A stretch of DNA of 64,000 bases. Source: Clostridioides sp. GTDB taxonomy: Bacteria > Bacillota > Clostridia > Peptostreptococcales > Peptostreptococcaceae. Position numbers and translations under genes: made by a program. This document shows, piece by piece, positions 10,159 to 18,715 of the stretch. Location of the stretch: assembly GCA_031261505.1 (NCBI GenBank), contig JAISJN010000006.1, positions 1 through 64,000 of the forward strand, read 5' to 3'. The stretch's first letter is position 1, and every line of letters starts with the position of its first letter. A model generated the notes under the pieces. It worked only from the letters and a program-made list of their open reading frames with translations, was not told the origin of the DNA and did not search any database.

Positions 10159-11559
10159 CTATAAATTGGCGAAAGTAATTCTTAGGACTTCTCGTGTGGT
10201 ATCGCTTATTTTGTAATCCTCACTTATCCTGAAATCACCTACACACATAACACCTTCTTCATCTAGAACTATAGGTATCCTACATCTATCTTCTTTAGGT
10301 ATTTTCATATCGATAAATAAATCTTTAATTTTTTTATTGCCCATGGCTAGCTTGATCTTGTCACCGGGCTGTCTATTCCTTATAACTATACCCCCTTTAA
10401 TTCTATTTAAATCAAAGCCCTTCGAGCCCTTGTCGACTTTCAGGCTTTTAAATCTTTCGATTCCCATCACTTCAGTCTTTACAACTTTTCCTATATCTCT
10501 GATTTTTATAAAACCATTACAAGGTACATTATAACAGAATTCGAGCTTCTCTTCGATAATTTCCTCGCTTGTTAGTATTATACTACCTTTTTTTCTATAT
10601 GCAAACATACCCCTCGGGAGTACTATCATTTTTTCCAACTTAGAATCTGGCTCAAGAGACATGACTTGTTCGATATGTACCTGGTCCATGAAATTAGTAT
10701 CTCCTAATACATCCTTGATAGCATGTCTTACTATCCTAGATTTGATAGCACCGTCAAGTTTTGAATAAATTTCTAGATCTATCTCTATTCTGCTCTTATC
10801 TTGAGGTCGATTTGATAATATTTCACTGTACGCCTTCATGGTCTCTCTTTCGATAAAATCACTGTCTACCCTAATATTGTTTCCCATTCTCACTATAGAT
10901 TCTACCACATTCGAATTAAAATTATCACTCATATACGGTATTAATTTAAGTCTTATCTTATTTCTTGTGTAAACGGTCTCTAGATTTGTCTTGTCAATTC
11001 TTGGCTCTAGAGAATTTTTACTGCAATATTCCAGTACTTCTGACTTTGGAATATCTAGGAGCGGCCTTATCAAAACATCGTCCCTTTCGTATTCAATCCC
11101 CCTAAGCCCCTGAATTCCAGTACCCCTCATCATTCTCATGAGTATGGTCTCTGCCTGGTCATTCATATTGTGAGCTATTGCGATCTTGTCTGCTCCGATT
11201 TCTTCCTTTAATTCGTAGAACATCTCGTATCTTTTCTTTCTTGCTCCATCTTCAACTGACAATCCAGCTTCCTTGCAGTATGCCGGTATATCTATTGACT
11301 TCACAAAAAAAGCGACTCCCATTTCCTTGCAGAGTTTTGATACGTACAACGCGTCTAAACTGGCATCTAACCCTCTTATTTGATGGTTTAAATGTGCAGC
11401 GTAGATATCTATATCAAACTCTTCCTTGAGTCTGCATAACAGATGTAGTAGGCAGACAGAATCAGGGCCACCAGATATACCCAAAACAATCTTATCACCT
11501 TTTTGGATTAAGTCGTGATCTTTTATTGTTTCTCTGACTTTATTTAATATCATATCCAT
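10159..11559 (-). CDS. tilS: tRNA(Ile)-lysidine synthetase
   Basis: Converts C34 of tRNA-Ile(CAU) to lysidine, which changes both its amino-acid identity and its codon reading. At 466 residues it has the PP-loop SGGPDSVCLLHLL (about 30-42), the N-type ATPase domain to about 220, the TilS substrate domain and a C-terminal domain (about 385-460). The ATG at 11553, two codons inside, has better spacing to GGGGG and may be the true start. It lies just before ftsH in one unit. Confidence 0.95.
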   Translation of the reverse strand: MDMILNKVRETIKDHDLIQKGDKIVLGISGGPDSVCLLHLLCRLKEEFDIDIYAAHLNHQIRGLDASLDALYVSKLCKEMGVAFFVKSIDIPAYCKEAGLSVEDGARKKRYEMFYELKEEIGADKIAIAHNMNDQAETILMRMMRGTGIQGLRGIEYERDDVLIRPLLDIPKSEVLEYCSKNSLEPRIDKTNLETVYTRNKIRLKLIPYMSDNFNSNVVESIVRMGNNIRVDSDFIERETMKAYSEILSNRPQDKSRIEIDLEIYSKLDGAIKSRIVRHAIKDVLGDTNFMDQVHIEQVMSLEPDSKLEKMIVLPRGMFAYRKKGSIILTSEEIIEEKLEFCYNVPCNGFIKIRDIGKVVKTEVMGIERFKSLKVDKGSKGFDLNRIKGGIVIRNRQPGDKIKLAMGNKKIKDLFIDMKIPKEDRCRIPIVLDEEGVMCVGDFRISEDYKISDTTREVLRITFANL

Positions 11560-11657
11560 CCCCCTACAGTTAGTTTTAATAGTAAATCTTTCTATAATAT
11601 ATACTCAAAGTCCTTGTTTTATCTCAAATTTTGTATAATTAAGATAATATCATATAA

Positions 11658-11700
11658 ATTAGTAAAAAAGTAGTTATTTGAACTACTTTTTTACTAATTT
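11658..11700. terminator. bidirectional-looking hairpin after the DUF1934 gene
   Basis: A nearly perfect palindrome (AGTAAAAAAGTAGTT / AACTACTTTTTTACT) overlaps the last codons and stop of the DUF1934 gene. U-runs lie within the arms on either strand. It separates that gene from tilS. Confidence 0.85.
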
Positions 11701-12119
11701 ATCTTATTTATCTCTATTTGAATGCTATTTCTTCCTGTAAATAAATCTTGTATCTCTATATTATAGTCTATATATATTTTTATATTTCCATTGCCTTCAT
11801 TATTTATATCCAGTATTTTTGTACTCGTCTCTATTAAAAAAACTCCCTGAGACGTCCTGTAGTTGGTGCTTGTATCAACTCCTTCTCTAAATCTCATAAG
11901 CGTGTTGATCGCACCCATTTTCTTCATCGTCAACTCATCTTTGTTGAACTTAATAGTATTGAGTATTTTAATCTCGCCTTCCTCTTCATAGTAGACGATG
12001 TATGTAGATCCGTTTTTTGCATAAAGACTTCCAATATTTTTCACTTCAATTGTATCTGCTAGTCTATCCCCATCGTATTGCTTTGAAGTAATACTTATAT
12101 TTACCTCTGTTGAATTCAT
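11694..12119 (-). CDS. DUF1934 (YwiB-like) beta-barrel protein
   Basis: A cytoplasmic protein of unknown function, 141 residues from the ATG at 12119, which has GGAGG 6 nt upstream. The apparent upstream TTG lies inside that ribosome site. The sequence alternates short strands in the lipocalin-like pattern of DUF1934: a YAKNGSTYIVYYEE strand pair near 35, a YRTSQGVFLIET segment near 88, and IKIYIDYNIEIQ near 112. It begins 17 bp after murI and is probably co-transcribed with it. Confidence 0.8.
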   Translation of the reverse strand: MNSTEVNISITSKQYDGDRLADTIEVKNIGSLYAKNGSTYIVYYEEEGEIKILNTIKFNKDELTMKKMGAINTLMRFREGVDTSTNYRTSQGVFLIETSTKILDINNEGNGNIKIYIDYNIEIQDLFTGRNSIQIEINKIN

Positions 12120-12136
12120 TGAGACCTCCAATGTAA

Positions 12137-12946
12137 TTAATATTTCTGTATATCTATTTTCTGTGCACCGTCTATATCTTTTTTTAAGAACTCATTTGCT
12201 ATAGCAGAGAATTTTTCAGGTATATCTGAAACGAAGTACTCGTACTCAGGCTGTGACTGACCGTCGTTTAACATATCCTGATCTACTAAAATCTCCTTCA
12301 AATCCATAGCCGTTTCCTTGGCTGGATTCACCAAGATTATCTCCATACCCACTTCCTCACCTATAGTCTTCTTTAATATAGGGTAGTGTGTACATCCTAG
12401 TACTAGGCAGTCTATGCCCTCTGCCTTCAGTTCCCTTAGGTATTCCTTTGCAGTAAGTCTAGCTACATCTGTATTTGCCCAGCCTTCTTCAGCTATAGGC
12501 ACAAACAATGGACACGCCTTATCTACTATTCTAATATCTTTATTTATTTTTCCTATCTCTTTTTCATATGCCTTTGACCTTATAGTTCCCTCGGTTCCTA
12601 TTACTCCGACTATATTATTCTTTGTAGTGTACGCAGCCGTTCTCGCCCCAGCCTCTACAACTCCTATAATAGGTATATCGTAATTTACCTGAGCCTCTGT
12701 CAGCGACCTCGCCGTCGCCGTATTACAAGCTATGACTATAGCCTTAACTCCCTTTTCCAACATGAAATTTATCGCTTGAAAAGTATATTCGATTACCGTC
12801 TCCTTTGATCTAGGTCCGTATGGAACTCTCGCTGTATCACCAAAGTAAACAATGTTCTCATTTGGCAATATCCTAGTGATCTCTTTCAATACCGTCAACC
12901 CGCCTAAGCCAGAATCGAACACCCCTATTGGTTTATTACTACTCAT
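12137..12946 (-). CDS. murI: glutamate racemase
   Basis: Supplies D-glutamate for peptidoglycan. The 269-residue protein begins with the phosphate/substrate loop VFDSGLGGLTVL and carries the two catalytic cysteines in ACNTATAR (C74) and LGCTHYP (C185), plus the GDTARVPYG motif (36-44). All of these are typical of an intact enzyme. It is followed by the DUF1934 gene. Confidence 0.96.
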   Translation of the reverse strand: MSSNKPIGVFDSGLGGLTVLKEITRILPNENIVYFGDTARVPYGPRSKETVIEYTFQAINFMLEKGVKAIVIACNTATARSLTEAQVNYDIPIIGVVEAGARTAAYTTKNNIVGVIGTEGTIRSKAYEKEIGKINKDIRIVDKACPLFVPIAEEGWANTDVARLTAKEYLRELKAEGIDCLVLGCTHYPILKKTIGEEVGMEIILVNPAKETAMDLKEILVDQDMLNDGQSQPEYEYFVSDIPEKFSAIANEFLKKDIDGAQKIDIQKY

Positions 12947-13058
12947 ATATTTACACCCACTTTACTTATTTGCTTCCACTATCTAGATAATTATACTTAA
13001 AAAACACGAAAAAATAAAGGTGTAAACCGCATTATAGTGAATTTTTCTAAATATTGAG

Positions 13059-13730
13059 CTATTTCTTTTGTAATTTTTCTATCAATTCCACTGTTTTGAA
13101 TTTAAGTTTCTTGTCCTCGGCGTCGCCCTTGTCTTTTCCAGCTATAAGTTTATACTCTTCCTCTGTGAGCGCGTTTCTGAGTTTATCGTCCGTTTCCTTA
13201 TCTATAACCGCATTTGTATCGTCTACGAAACATAGAGGAGGGAACATCACGCACCACCAGTTTCTTCCCTGTCCACTTCCTATAATTATCTTCAAAGCCT
13301 TGTACTCTCCAGCTGGCAGCACGACATTTGAGTACTGCTTAGTCGGAAACTGCGAGTGTGTAAGAGCTACATCCACCTTGTAGTCATATCCATTATCTTC
13401 TATTACCTCAGCGCTTATCTCTTTCAATTTATCTATCTCAGACTTGATTATATTTTCGCTTTCTCCAACGCTCTTTGAGCCCTTTAACTTCGGTTGTAGA
13501 TAGGCTATAACCTCGTCCCTCACCTTTAGCTTAAGCGCTTGATCTTCATCTGTGTCGCTGTTTGCTATACAGTGAAATCTAATCAACTTATCCTTGTAGT
13601 CGCTCGATGCCTTTTTTATCATCTCTGTCTCGCTGTTTATTGTGTACCCCATAGTGCCTACTATTGATATCAGACATATCGTAAATGCCATTATTCTAAA
13701 TTTTAATTCTCTCGTCATTTTTTTCATCAT
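13059..13730 (-). CDS. spoIIR: stage II sporulation protein R
   Basis: A forespore signal protein that is exported to trigger SpoIIGA-dependent activation of sigma-E in the mother cell. Its 223 residues have an N-terminal membrane or signal segment (about 11-29) and then the conserved FHCIANSDTDEDQALKLKVRD block (about 49-69). GGGGG sits 5 nt before the ATG pair. The upstream sequence carries a sigma-F-like promoter (13793-13821), which fits its known control. It is a single-gene unit. Confidence 0.93.
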   Translation of the reverse strand: MMKKMTRELKFRIMAFTICLISIVGTMGYTINSETEMIKKASSDYKDKLIRFHCIANSDTDEDQALKLKVRDEVIAYLQPKLKGSKSVGESENIIKSEIDKLKEISAEVIEDNGYDYKVDVALTHSQFPTKQYSNVVLPAGEYKALKIIIGSGQGRNWWCVMFPPLCFVDDTNAVIDKETDDKLRNALTEEEYKLIAGKDKGDAEDKKLKFKTVELIEKLQKK

Positions 13731-13792
13731 TCATTCCCCCTGAATTTTTAATCTCGTTTCATCTGTGGCGACCTGCCGCTAAAATATGTTTA

Positions 13793-13821
13793 GATTATAT
13801 CCAAATGGGTTGAATTTATAC
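13793..13821 (-). promoter_or_regulatory. sigma-F-type promoter of spoIIR
   Basis: On the minus strand GTATA (13817-13821), a 14-bp spacer and GGATATAATC (13793-13802) match the sigma-F/G pattern GYATA...GGnnAnAnT. The start would lie about 55 nt before spoIIR. The assignment rests on motif and gene identity only. Confidence 0.6.
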
Positions 13822-13874
13822 TCAAACTTTGAAAATACTACTGGGACATTCTAAATCTAACGCAATCACCATAC

Positions 13875-13910
13875 AAAAATTTGCCAGTGCATTGTCTTCA
13901 ATGTACTGGC
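13875..13910 (-). terminator. terminator of the first MFS gene
   Basis: GCCAGTACATTG pairs with CAATGCACTGGC on the minus strand with one mismatch, then AAATTTTTG. It lies 30 bp after the stop. Confidence 0.8.
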
Positions 13911-13939
13911 TCACATTCTTATTGGGTATTTTAATCATT

Positions 13940-15238
13940 TCAGTCGTTGTATATATTTCTTGCCCCTGTTTCCTTAGATAGGAATGCAAATACTACAGAT
14001 ATGGCAATCGATACCACAGGTACTAGAAAAGCGCCTTTAAAAGATGCCGCCGCATCCATTCCCGCTGCCATATTTCCGTCTAAGACCTTACCACAGATAA
14101 CCGGTACTACTGCCGCAAATAGGAATCCGAATACGTTTACTATAGACATAGCCATCCCCGAAACCTCTGGGTCACATACTTCCTGACCGTTTGACCAGCA
14201 CACTACACCCATTGCTCCCGATAACCCTATAATTGACGAACTCGCTATTGCCATCGGAAGAGATCCATTTAAGAACACCAACGATGCCCATCCTATTAAG
14301 CCTAGGAGTGCTAAGCCTATCATAGGTTTTCGCCTGCTCTTTAACTTATCCGATATAGTACCCACCAGTAGACACGATATACCATTTGATAATAAGGTAA
14401 TCGAAATTATATTTGCTGCTGCGGTTTTTTCTATTCCATAAGTTGTAACCAGGTATTGAACTCCAAACGTACCTGTAAATAACATTACCGCACCATTTGC
14501 AGCTCCGAATGCTATTGCTGGACCCCATATCCTTGGATTTTTCACTATCTTACCTAGTTGCGTCGGAATACTCTCTTGTTTCTTTGTCGCCTTATTTCCA
14601 CCACCCATTAGTATTGGGTTGACTTCTGGAAGCCCCATATCACCTGGTCTGTTCTTTATAAACAGGATTACCAGTACTGCTAGTGCCACTGAGACGATAC
14701 CCATTGCACGGAACGACCATCTCCAGCCTATTAATCCGATTACCGCTATAAGTGGAGTCTGTGCTAGAAGACCTCCAAGCGATCCTACGAAACTCGTTAC
14801 ACCACTCATTGTGGCGAACTCTTTTGGTGGGAACCAGTTCCCCTGTATCTTAAGAATTGATAAGAATACCACTGACACTCCAAGTCCTACTACAAGTCTA
14901 CTTATATATGCCATCATCACTATTTCTGAATACGAGAACATAATCGATCCCGCCGCTGCTATCACACTTCCGGCTATAACCGTTTTCTTCGGTCCTAGGT
15001 AGTCAACTAAGATACCTGTTGGTATTTGCATTATTGTATATGCGTAGAAGTACATCGAGCCTAGGTTAGCTATCTGTGTTGCGCTCATTCCAAAGTCTTC
15101 TTCGAGATTCCCAACTATAACCCCTGTCGATAATCTATGGAAGAATACTGTTAGGTATATTACTACCAATATCCCCCAGACTATCCACCTGTACGAGCTA
15201 ACGTTTGAATCTTTCTTAAGTTGGTTCGAATTTGCCAT
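13940..15238 (-). CDS. MFS permease, copy 1
   Basis: A major-facilitator protein of 432 residues with about twelve membrane segments. The conserved loop between segments 2 and 3 reads GILVDYLGPKKT, and a cytoplasmic linker with KATKKQESIPTQLGK separates the halves. It is a close paralogue of the permease at 16884-18191. Long blocks are identical even at DNA level, whereas segments 7-10 (about 255-345) have drifted. The M20 amidohydrolase lies between the copies, so the substrate may be a peptide-like or acylated amino-acid compound (inference). GGAGGAAGG precedes the ATG. A spaced inverted repeat is at 15270-15299. Confidence 0.85.
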   Translation of the reverse strand: MANSNQLKKDSNVSSYRWIVWGILVVIYLTVFFHRLSTGVIVGNLEEDFGMSATQIANLGSMYFYAYTIMQIPTGILVDYLGPKKTVIAGSVIAAAGSIMFSYSEIVMMAYISRLVVGLGVSVVFLSILKIQGNWFPPKEFATMSGVTSFVGSLGGLLAQTPLIAVIGLIGWRWSFRAMGIVSVALAVLVILFIKNRPGDMGLPEVNPILMGGGNKATKKQESIPTQLGKIVKNPRIWGPAIAFGAANGAVMLFTGTFGVQYLVTTYGIEKTAAANIISITLLSNGISCLLVGTISDKLKSRRKPMIGLALLGLIGWASLVFLNGSLPMAIASSSIIGLSGAMGVVCWSNGQEVCDPEVSGMAMSIVNVFGFLFAAVVPVICGKVLDGNMAAGMDAAASFKGAFLVPVVSIAISVVFAFLSKETGARNIYND

Positions 15239-15269
15239 TTACCTTCCTCCTAATACATTTAATATTTCA

Positions 15270-15299
15270 AGTACAAATACCCATGTAAATTTTTGTACT
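15270..15299. promoter_or_regulatory. operator-like inverted repeat before MFS copy 1
   Basis: AGTACAAA (15270-15277) and TTTGTACT (15292-15299) are separated by 14 bp, 32 bp before the start codon. The same arms with the same 14-bp gap occur before MFS copy 2 (18409-18438). It is probably a regulator binding site. Confidence 0.55.
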
Positions 15300-15380
15300 T
15301 TATAGTCACAAGTATACAGTATTAAGAGACTCAACTCTAGATATGTTTTTCAGAAAATTATCCGTATATGCGAAGAAACA

Positions 15381-15419
15381 CAAACGACCAGCACATTGCC
15401 TAGATGTACTGGTCGTTTC
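15381..15419 (-). terminator. terminator of the M20 amidohydrolase
   Basis: AAACGACCAGTACAT pairs with ATGTGCTGGTCGTTT on the minus strand, followed by GTGTTTC. It resembles the MFS copy 1 terminator in sequence. Confidence 0.7.
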
Positions 15420-15489
15420 GATTAAATTTTTTAAGAAGTTTGTGTCTAAAACTAATTGTATGCATCTTTATATGACAAGTGCTAATGCA

Positions 15490-16686
15490 CTATTTATTTA
15501 AAAAATCTAGAGCTACTTGAGCGTGTAGAGCTGCCCCGTAATTCATAAACTTTTCAATAACTTGGAATTTTTCATGATGAGGTGGATATTTTATGACATC
15601 GTCACCCGAGCCAATCCACACCATCGCACCAGGAGTTTCTTCTAAATAATATGAGAAATCTTCAGAGCCCATGAGAAGATCGCTTCCCATGTAGTCTTTT
15701 AGCCTTCCAAGACTCTCTTCACCCATTATTTCAATAGTTGCTTCTCTAATTAATTCTGCTGCATTTACATCGTTTACAATGCTCAACGCGCTTTCCTCTA
15801 TATCTACTGTCACATCTATTTCGTACATATCGGCAATAGCCTTTGCATGTCTCTTAATAGCTTCGTGAACTGTCTTCCTCGTTTCCTTGTTGAAATATCT
15901 CATAGATATATCTAAACTAGTGTACTTAGCTATTATATTAGCCTTAGTTCCACCTACGAACTTTCCTACCGATACAACTATCGCCTCCTGTGAATCTACA
16001 TTTTTTGCAACTATTCCCTGTAGATCTTGAACGAATACTGTAGCTGGATGTATTGTGTCCTTAGCTAGATGTGGCGTTGATCCATGTCCAGATACGCCTT
16101 CAAACTTGACGAATATAGTGTCACAACCTGCAGATAGGTATCCATCTTTTACTATTATCTTTCCTGTTGGCACCATTGGGTGATTGTGCATTCCAAAACA
16201 CATATCCACGCCTTTCATAAATCCATCTGCTATTATTCTTTGAGCTCCTTCAAATGTTTCTTCTGACTCTTGGAAAAAGAATCTAACTTCTCCGTTTAAC
16301 TCGTCGCTCATATCGTTTAATATCTTAATTGCACCTAAAAGCATGGCTGAATGAGTATCGTGACCACAGGCGTGCATACTTCCTTCGTTGACAGACGAGT
16401 AGTCAGAGCCTGATTGCTCTAATATAGGAAGGGCATCTATATCCCCTCTGAGCATAATTGTCTTGCCTGGTTTATTTCCTTTGATAAACGCTACAACTGA
16501 AGTTAGTCCAGCCTTCTTGTATTCAACGCCCATCTTTTCCAATTCTTCAATTATTCTAGCTTGAGTTCTAAATTCATGTCCACTTAGCTCTGGGTTTTTA
16601 TGAATATCTCTTCTTATATCTACTATGAAATCTTCAATCGCTTCAGCCCTGCTAAGTACATTTAATAATTCTGTTTCTTTAGCCAT
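15490..16686 (-). CDS. M20 family amidohydrolase/peptidase
   Basis: A cytoplasmic zinc-type hydrolase related to hippurate hydrolase, N-acyl-amino-acid hydrolases and IAA-amino-acid hydrolases. From the ATG at 16686 (GGGAGGT 7 nt upstream) it is 398 residues. Visible metal ligands include HACGHDTH (about 107-114), FQESEE (about 140-145) and a late SEDFSYYLEE block. The dimerisation lid lies in the middle (about 185-300). A longer frame to 16746 lacks a ribosome site. It lies between two near-identical MFS permeases, so it may hydrolyse what they import (inference). Confidence 0.9.
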   Translation of the reverse strand: MAKETELLNVLSRAEAIEDFIVDIRRDIHKNPELSGHEFRTQARIIEELEKMGVEYKKAGLTSVVAFIKGNKPGKTIMLRGDIDALPILEQSGSDYSSVNEGSMHACGHDTHSAMLLGAIKILNDMSDELNGEVRFFFQESEETFEGAQRIIADGFMKGVDMCFGMHNHPMVPTGKIIVKDGYLSAGCDTIFVKFEGVSGHGSTPHLAKDTIHPATVFVQDLQGIVAKNVDSQEAIVVSVGKFVGGTKANIIAKYTSLDISMRYFNKETRKTVHEAIKRHAKAIADMYEIDVTVDIEESALSIVNDVNAAELIREATIEIMGEESLGRLKDYMGSDLLMGSEDFSYYLEETPGAMVWIGSGDDVIKYPPHHEKFQVIEKFMNYGAALHAQVALDFLNK

Positions 16687-16783
16687 AGTATTACCTCCCA
16701 TTAATGGAGCATAATGTGAGTCTTCCCTCTCTACAGTTGCTCCCATTTTTTAGTAATGCCGATTTTATATGATTGTTTCAACC

Positions 16784-16828
16784 CATTCGGCGGTATACCA
16801 CCTTCCCTCAAAAATGGACCACCAAATG
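16784..16828 (-). other. stem-loop between MFS copy 2 and the amidohydrolase
   Basis: On the minus strand CATTTGGTGGT can pair with ACCGCCGAATG (11 pairs including three G-U), with GGTGGTATACC available as an alternative inner palindrome. There is no U-tract. It could be a weak terminator or a processing site. The role is unknown. Confidence 0.35.
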
Positions 16829-16883
16829 ATTTTTTTCTTTACTATCTTTCTATTTGTGATTCTATATTTAATTCTATTGCCGA

Positions 16884-18191
16884 CTAATTTGATGTTTCGT
16901 GGTATATGTTTTTAGCCCCTGTTTCCTTAGCTAGAAATGCAAATACTAGAGATATTACAACCGATACTACTGGTACCATGAATGCTCCCTTAAAAGCTGA
17001 TATCGCATCCATTCCCGCTGCCATATTTCCATCTAGGACTTTACCACAGATAACTGGCACTACTGCTGCAAATAAGAATCCAAATACGTTTACTATAGAC
17101 ATCGCCATACCTGAAACCTTAGGGTCACACACTTCCTGACCATTTGACCAACATACGACACCTATTGATCCCGAGAATCCTATTAGCAATGCACCCGCTA
17201 TAGCTAATGAAAGAGGTCCTTTTATAAATACCAGCGAAACCCATCCTATTAAGCCTAAGAGCGCTAAGCCTATCATAGGTTTTTTCCTGCTCTTCATTCT
17301 ATCTGATATAGTACCTGCCAGTAAACATGATATACCAGTACATAGAAGAGTAAGTGAAATTATGTTCGCTGCTGCAGTCTTTTCTATTGCGTAAGTTGTA
17401 ACTAGATATTGAACTCCAAATGTTCCTGTGAACAGCAACATTGCTCCGTTTGTAGCACCAAACGCTATTGCTGGACCCCATATTCTTGGATTTTTCACAA
17501 TCTTACCTAATTGCGTAGGTATACTCTCTTGTTTCTGCGTTGCCTTATCTCCACCACCCATTAGTATTGGGTTCACTTCTGGAAGCCCCATGTCTCCCGG
17601 TCTGTTCTTTATGAACAACATTACTAGCACTGCTAGAGCTACTGAAACAATACCCATTGCGCGGAATGACCATCTCCAGCCTATCACTCCGATAACCGCT
17701 ATAAGTGGAGTCTGTGCTAATAGGCCTCCTAGTGATCCTACGAAACTCGTTACACCACTCATTGTGGCGAACTCTTTTGGTGGGAACCAGTTCCCTTGTA
17801 TCTTAAGAATTGATAAGAATACCACTGATACTCCAAGTCCTACTATAAGTCTGCTTATGTATGCCATTACTACTACTTCTGAATATGAGAACATTATAGA
17901 ACCAGCCGCTGCTATTACACTACCCGCTATAACCGTTTTCTTAGGCCCTAGGTAATCTACCAGGATACCTGTTGGTATTTGCATTACCGTGTATGCGTAG
18001 AAGTACATTGAGCCTAGATTCGCTATCTGTGTCGCGCTCATTCCGAAGTCTTCTTCGAGATTACCAACTATGACTCCTGTCGATAATCTGTGGAAGAATA
18101 CTGTTAGGTATACTACTACCAATATCCCCCAAACTACCCACCTGTACGAGCTGACATTTGAATCTTTTTTTAATGCATTTGAACTAGCCAT
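16884..18191 (-). CDS. MFS permease, copy 2
   Basis: A 435-residue, twelve-segment permease nearly identical to copy 1 over residues 1-250 and again in the last 80 residues (VCWSNGQEVCDP onward). The differences cluster in membrane segments 7-10. The start has GGGAGGG 7 nt upstream. It probably leads a unit with the M20 amidohydrolase 197 bp downstream, though a stem-loop lies between. The duplication and shared operator suggest two related transporters under common control. The substrate is unknown. Confidence 0.85.
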   Translation of the reverse strand: MASSNALKKDSNVSSYRWVVWGILVVVYLTVFFHRLSTGVIVGNLEEDFGMSATQIANLGSMYFYAYTVMQIPTGILVDYLGPKKTVIAGSVIAAAGSIMFSYSEVVVMAYISRLIVGLGVSVVFLSILKIQGNWFPPKEFATMSGVTSFVGSLGGLLAQTPLIAVIGVIGWRWSFRAMGIVSVALAVLVMLFIKNRPGDMGLPEVNPILMGGGDKATQKQESIPTQLGKIVKNPRIWGPAIAFGATNGAMLLFTGTFGVQYLVTTYAIEKTAAANIISLTLLCTGISCLLAGTISDRMKSRKKPMIGLALLGLIGWVSLVFIKGPLSLAIAGALLIGFSGSIGVVCWSNGQEVCDPKVSGMAMSIVNVFGFLFAAVVPVICGKVLDGNMAAGMDAISAFKGAFMVPVVSVVISLVFAFLAKETGAKNIYHETSN

Positions 18192-18657
18192 TTAATTCCC
18201 TCCCAGTTTTTAAATCCGTTCTAAACGTTTTCCTCTGTATATCGATAAGAGGAAATTAGAACAATTGTTTTACTAATAAATGCGTGACATTCTTTCCATA
18301 TGTCGTTTTTGTTGACTATTATGGTCTCGTCCGAAATTTCAGTTGCCTTTTAGTATTCTTTCTTATACACATTCTAAATTATAATACGATTTATTACACT
18401 ATCTCTAGAGTACAAATAAACAGATAGTTTTTTGTACTATTGATTCAGACTATATCAATATTCTCTTTAATAGCGTTGGAATTACTTGTGTTTATTCTTT
18501 TATTTAGTTTGTCTTTATTGTATATCTTTTTGCATGCATTTTGTATTCTGAATAATTTTAAGCATCTGAGATAATACTTCACAATCCTTATTTAAATAGA
18601 ATTATTTCAAAATAATTAATCTATCGTAATATATGCAATTATTTTTGAATACAAAAA
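18192..18657. other. intergenic region before MFS copy 2
   Basis: About 470 bp without a gene. It contains the long leader of MFS copy 2 with a TATAAT box on the minus strand (about 18380) lacking a good -35, the operator-like repeat at 18409-18438 just upstream of that box, and otherwise AT-rich sequence. Confidence 0.5.
18409..18438. promoter_or_regulatory. operator-like inverted repeat before MFS copy 2
   Basis: AGTACAAA (18409-18416) and TTTGTACT (18431-18438) with a 14-bp gap, identical in arms and spacing to the site before MFS copy 1. It lies about 220 bp before the start codon. Confidence 0.55.
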
Positions 18658-18698
18658 GAGCTATCACCCTGCTAAATAATCAGCATGAGCAATAGCTC
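18658..18698 (-). terminator. APC permease terminator
   Basis: GAGCTATTGCTCATGCTG pairs imperfectly with CAGGGTGATAGCTC on the minus strand, followed by TTTTTG. It lies 18 bp after the stop. Confidence 0.8.
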
Positions 18699-18715
18699 CA
18701 TTTTTAGACTAGTAA

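Noticed and set aside
16774..16815. A T-box-like GGTGGTATACCGCC sequence before the amidohydrolase
   Set aside because: It has extra bases inside the TGG-ACC core, and the 200-bp gap has no room for a stem I and specifier loop.
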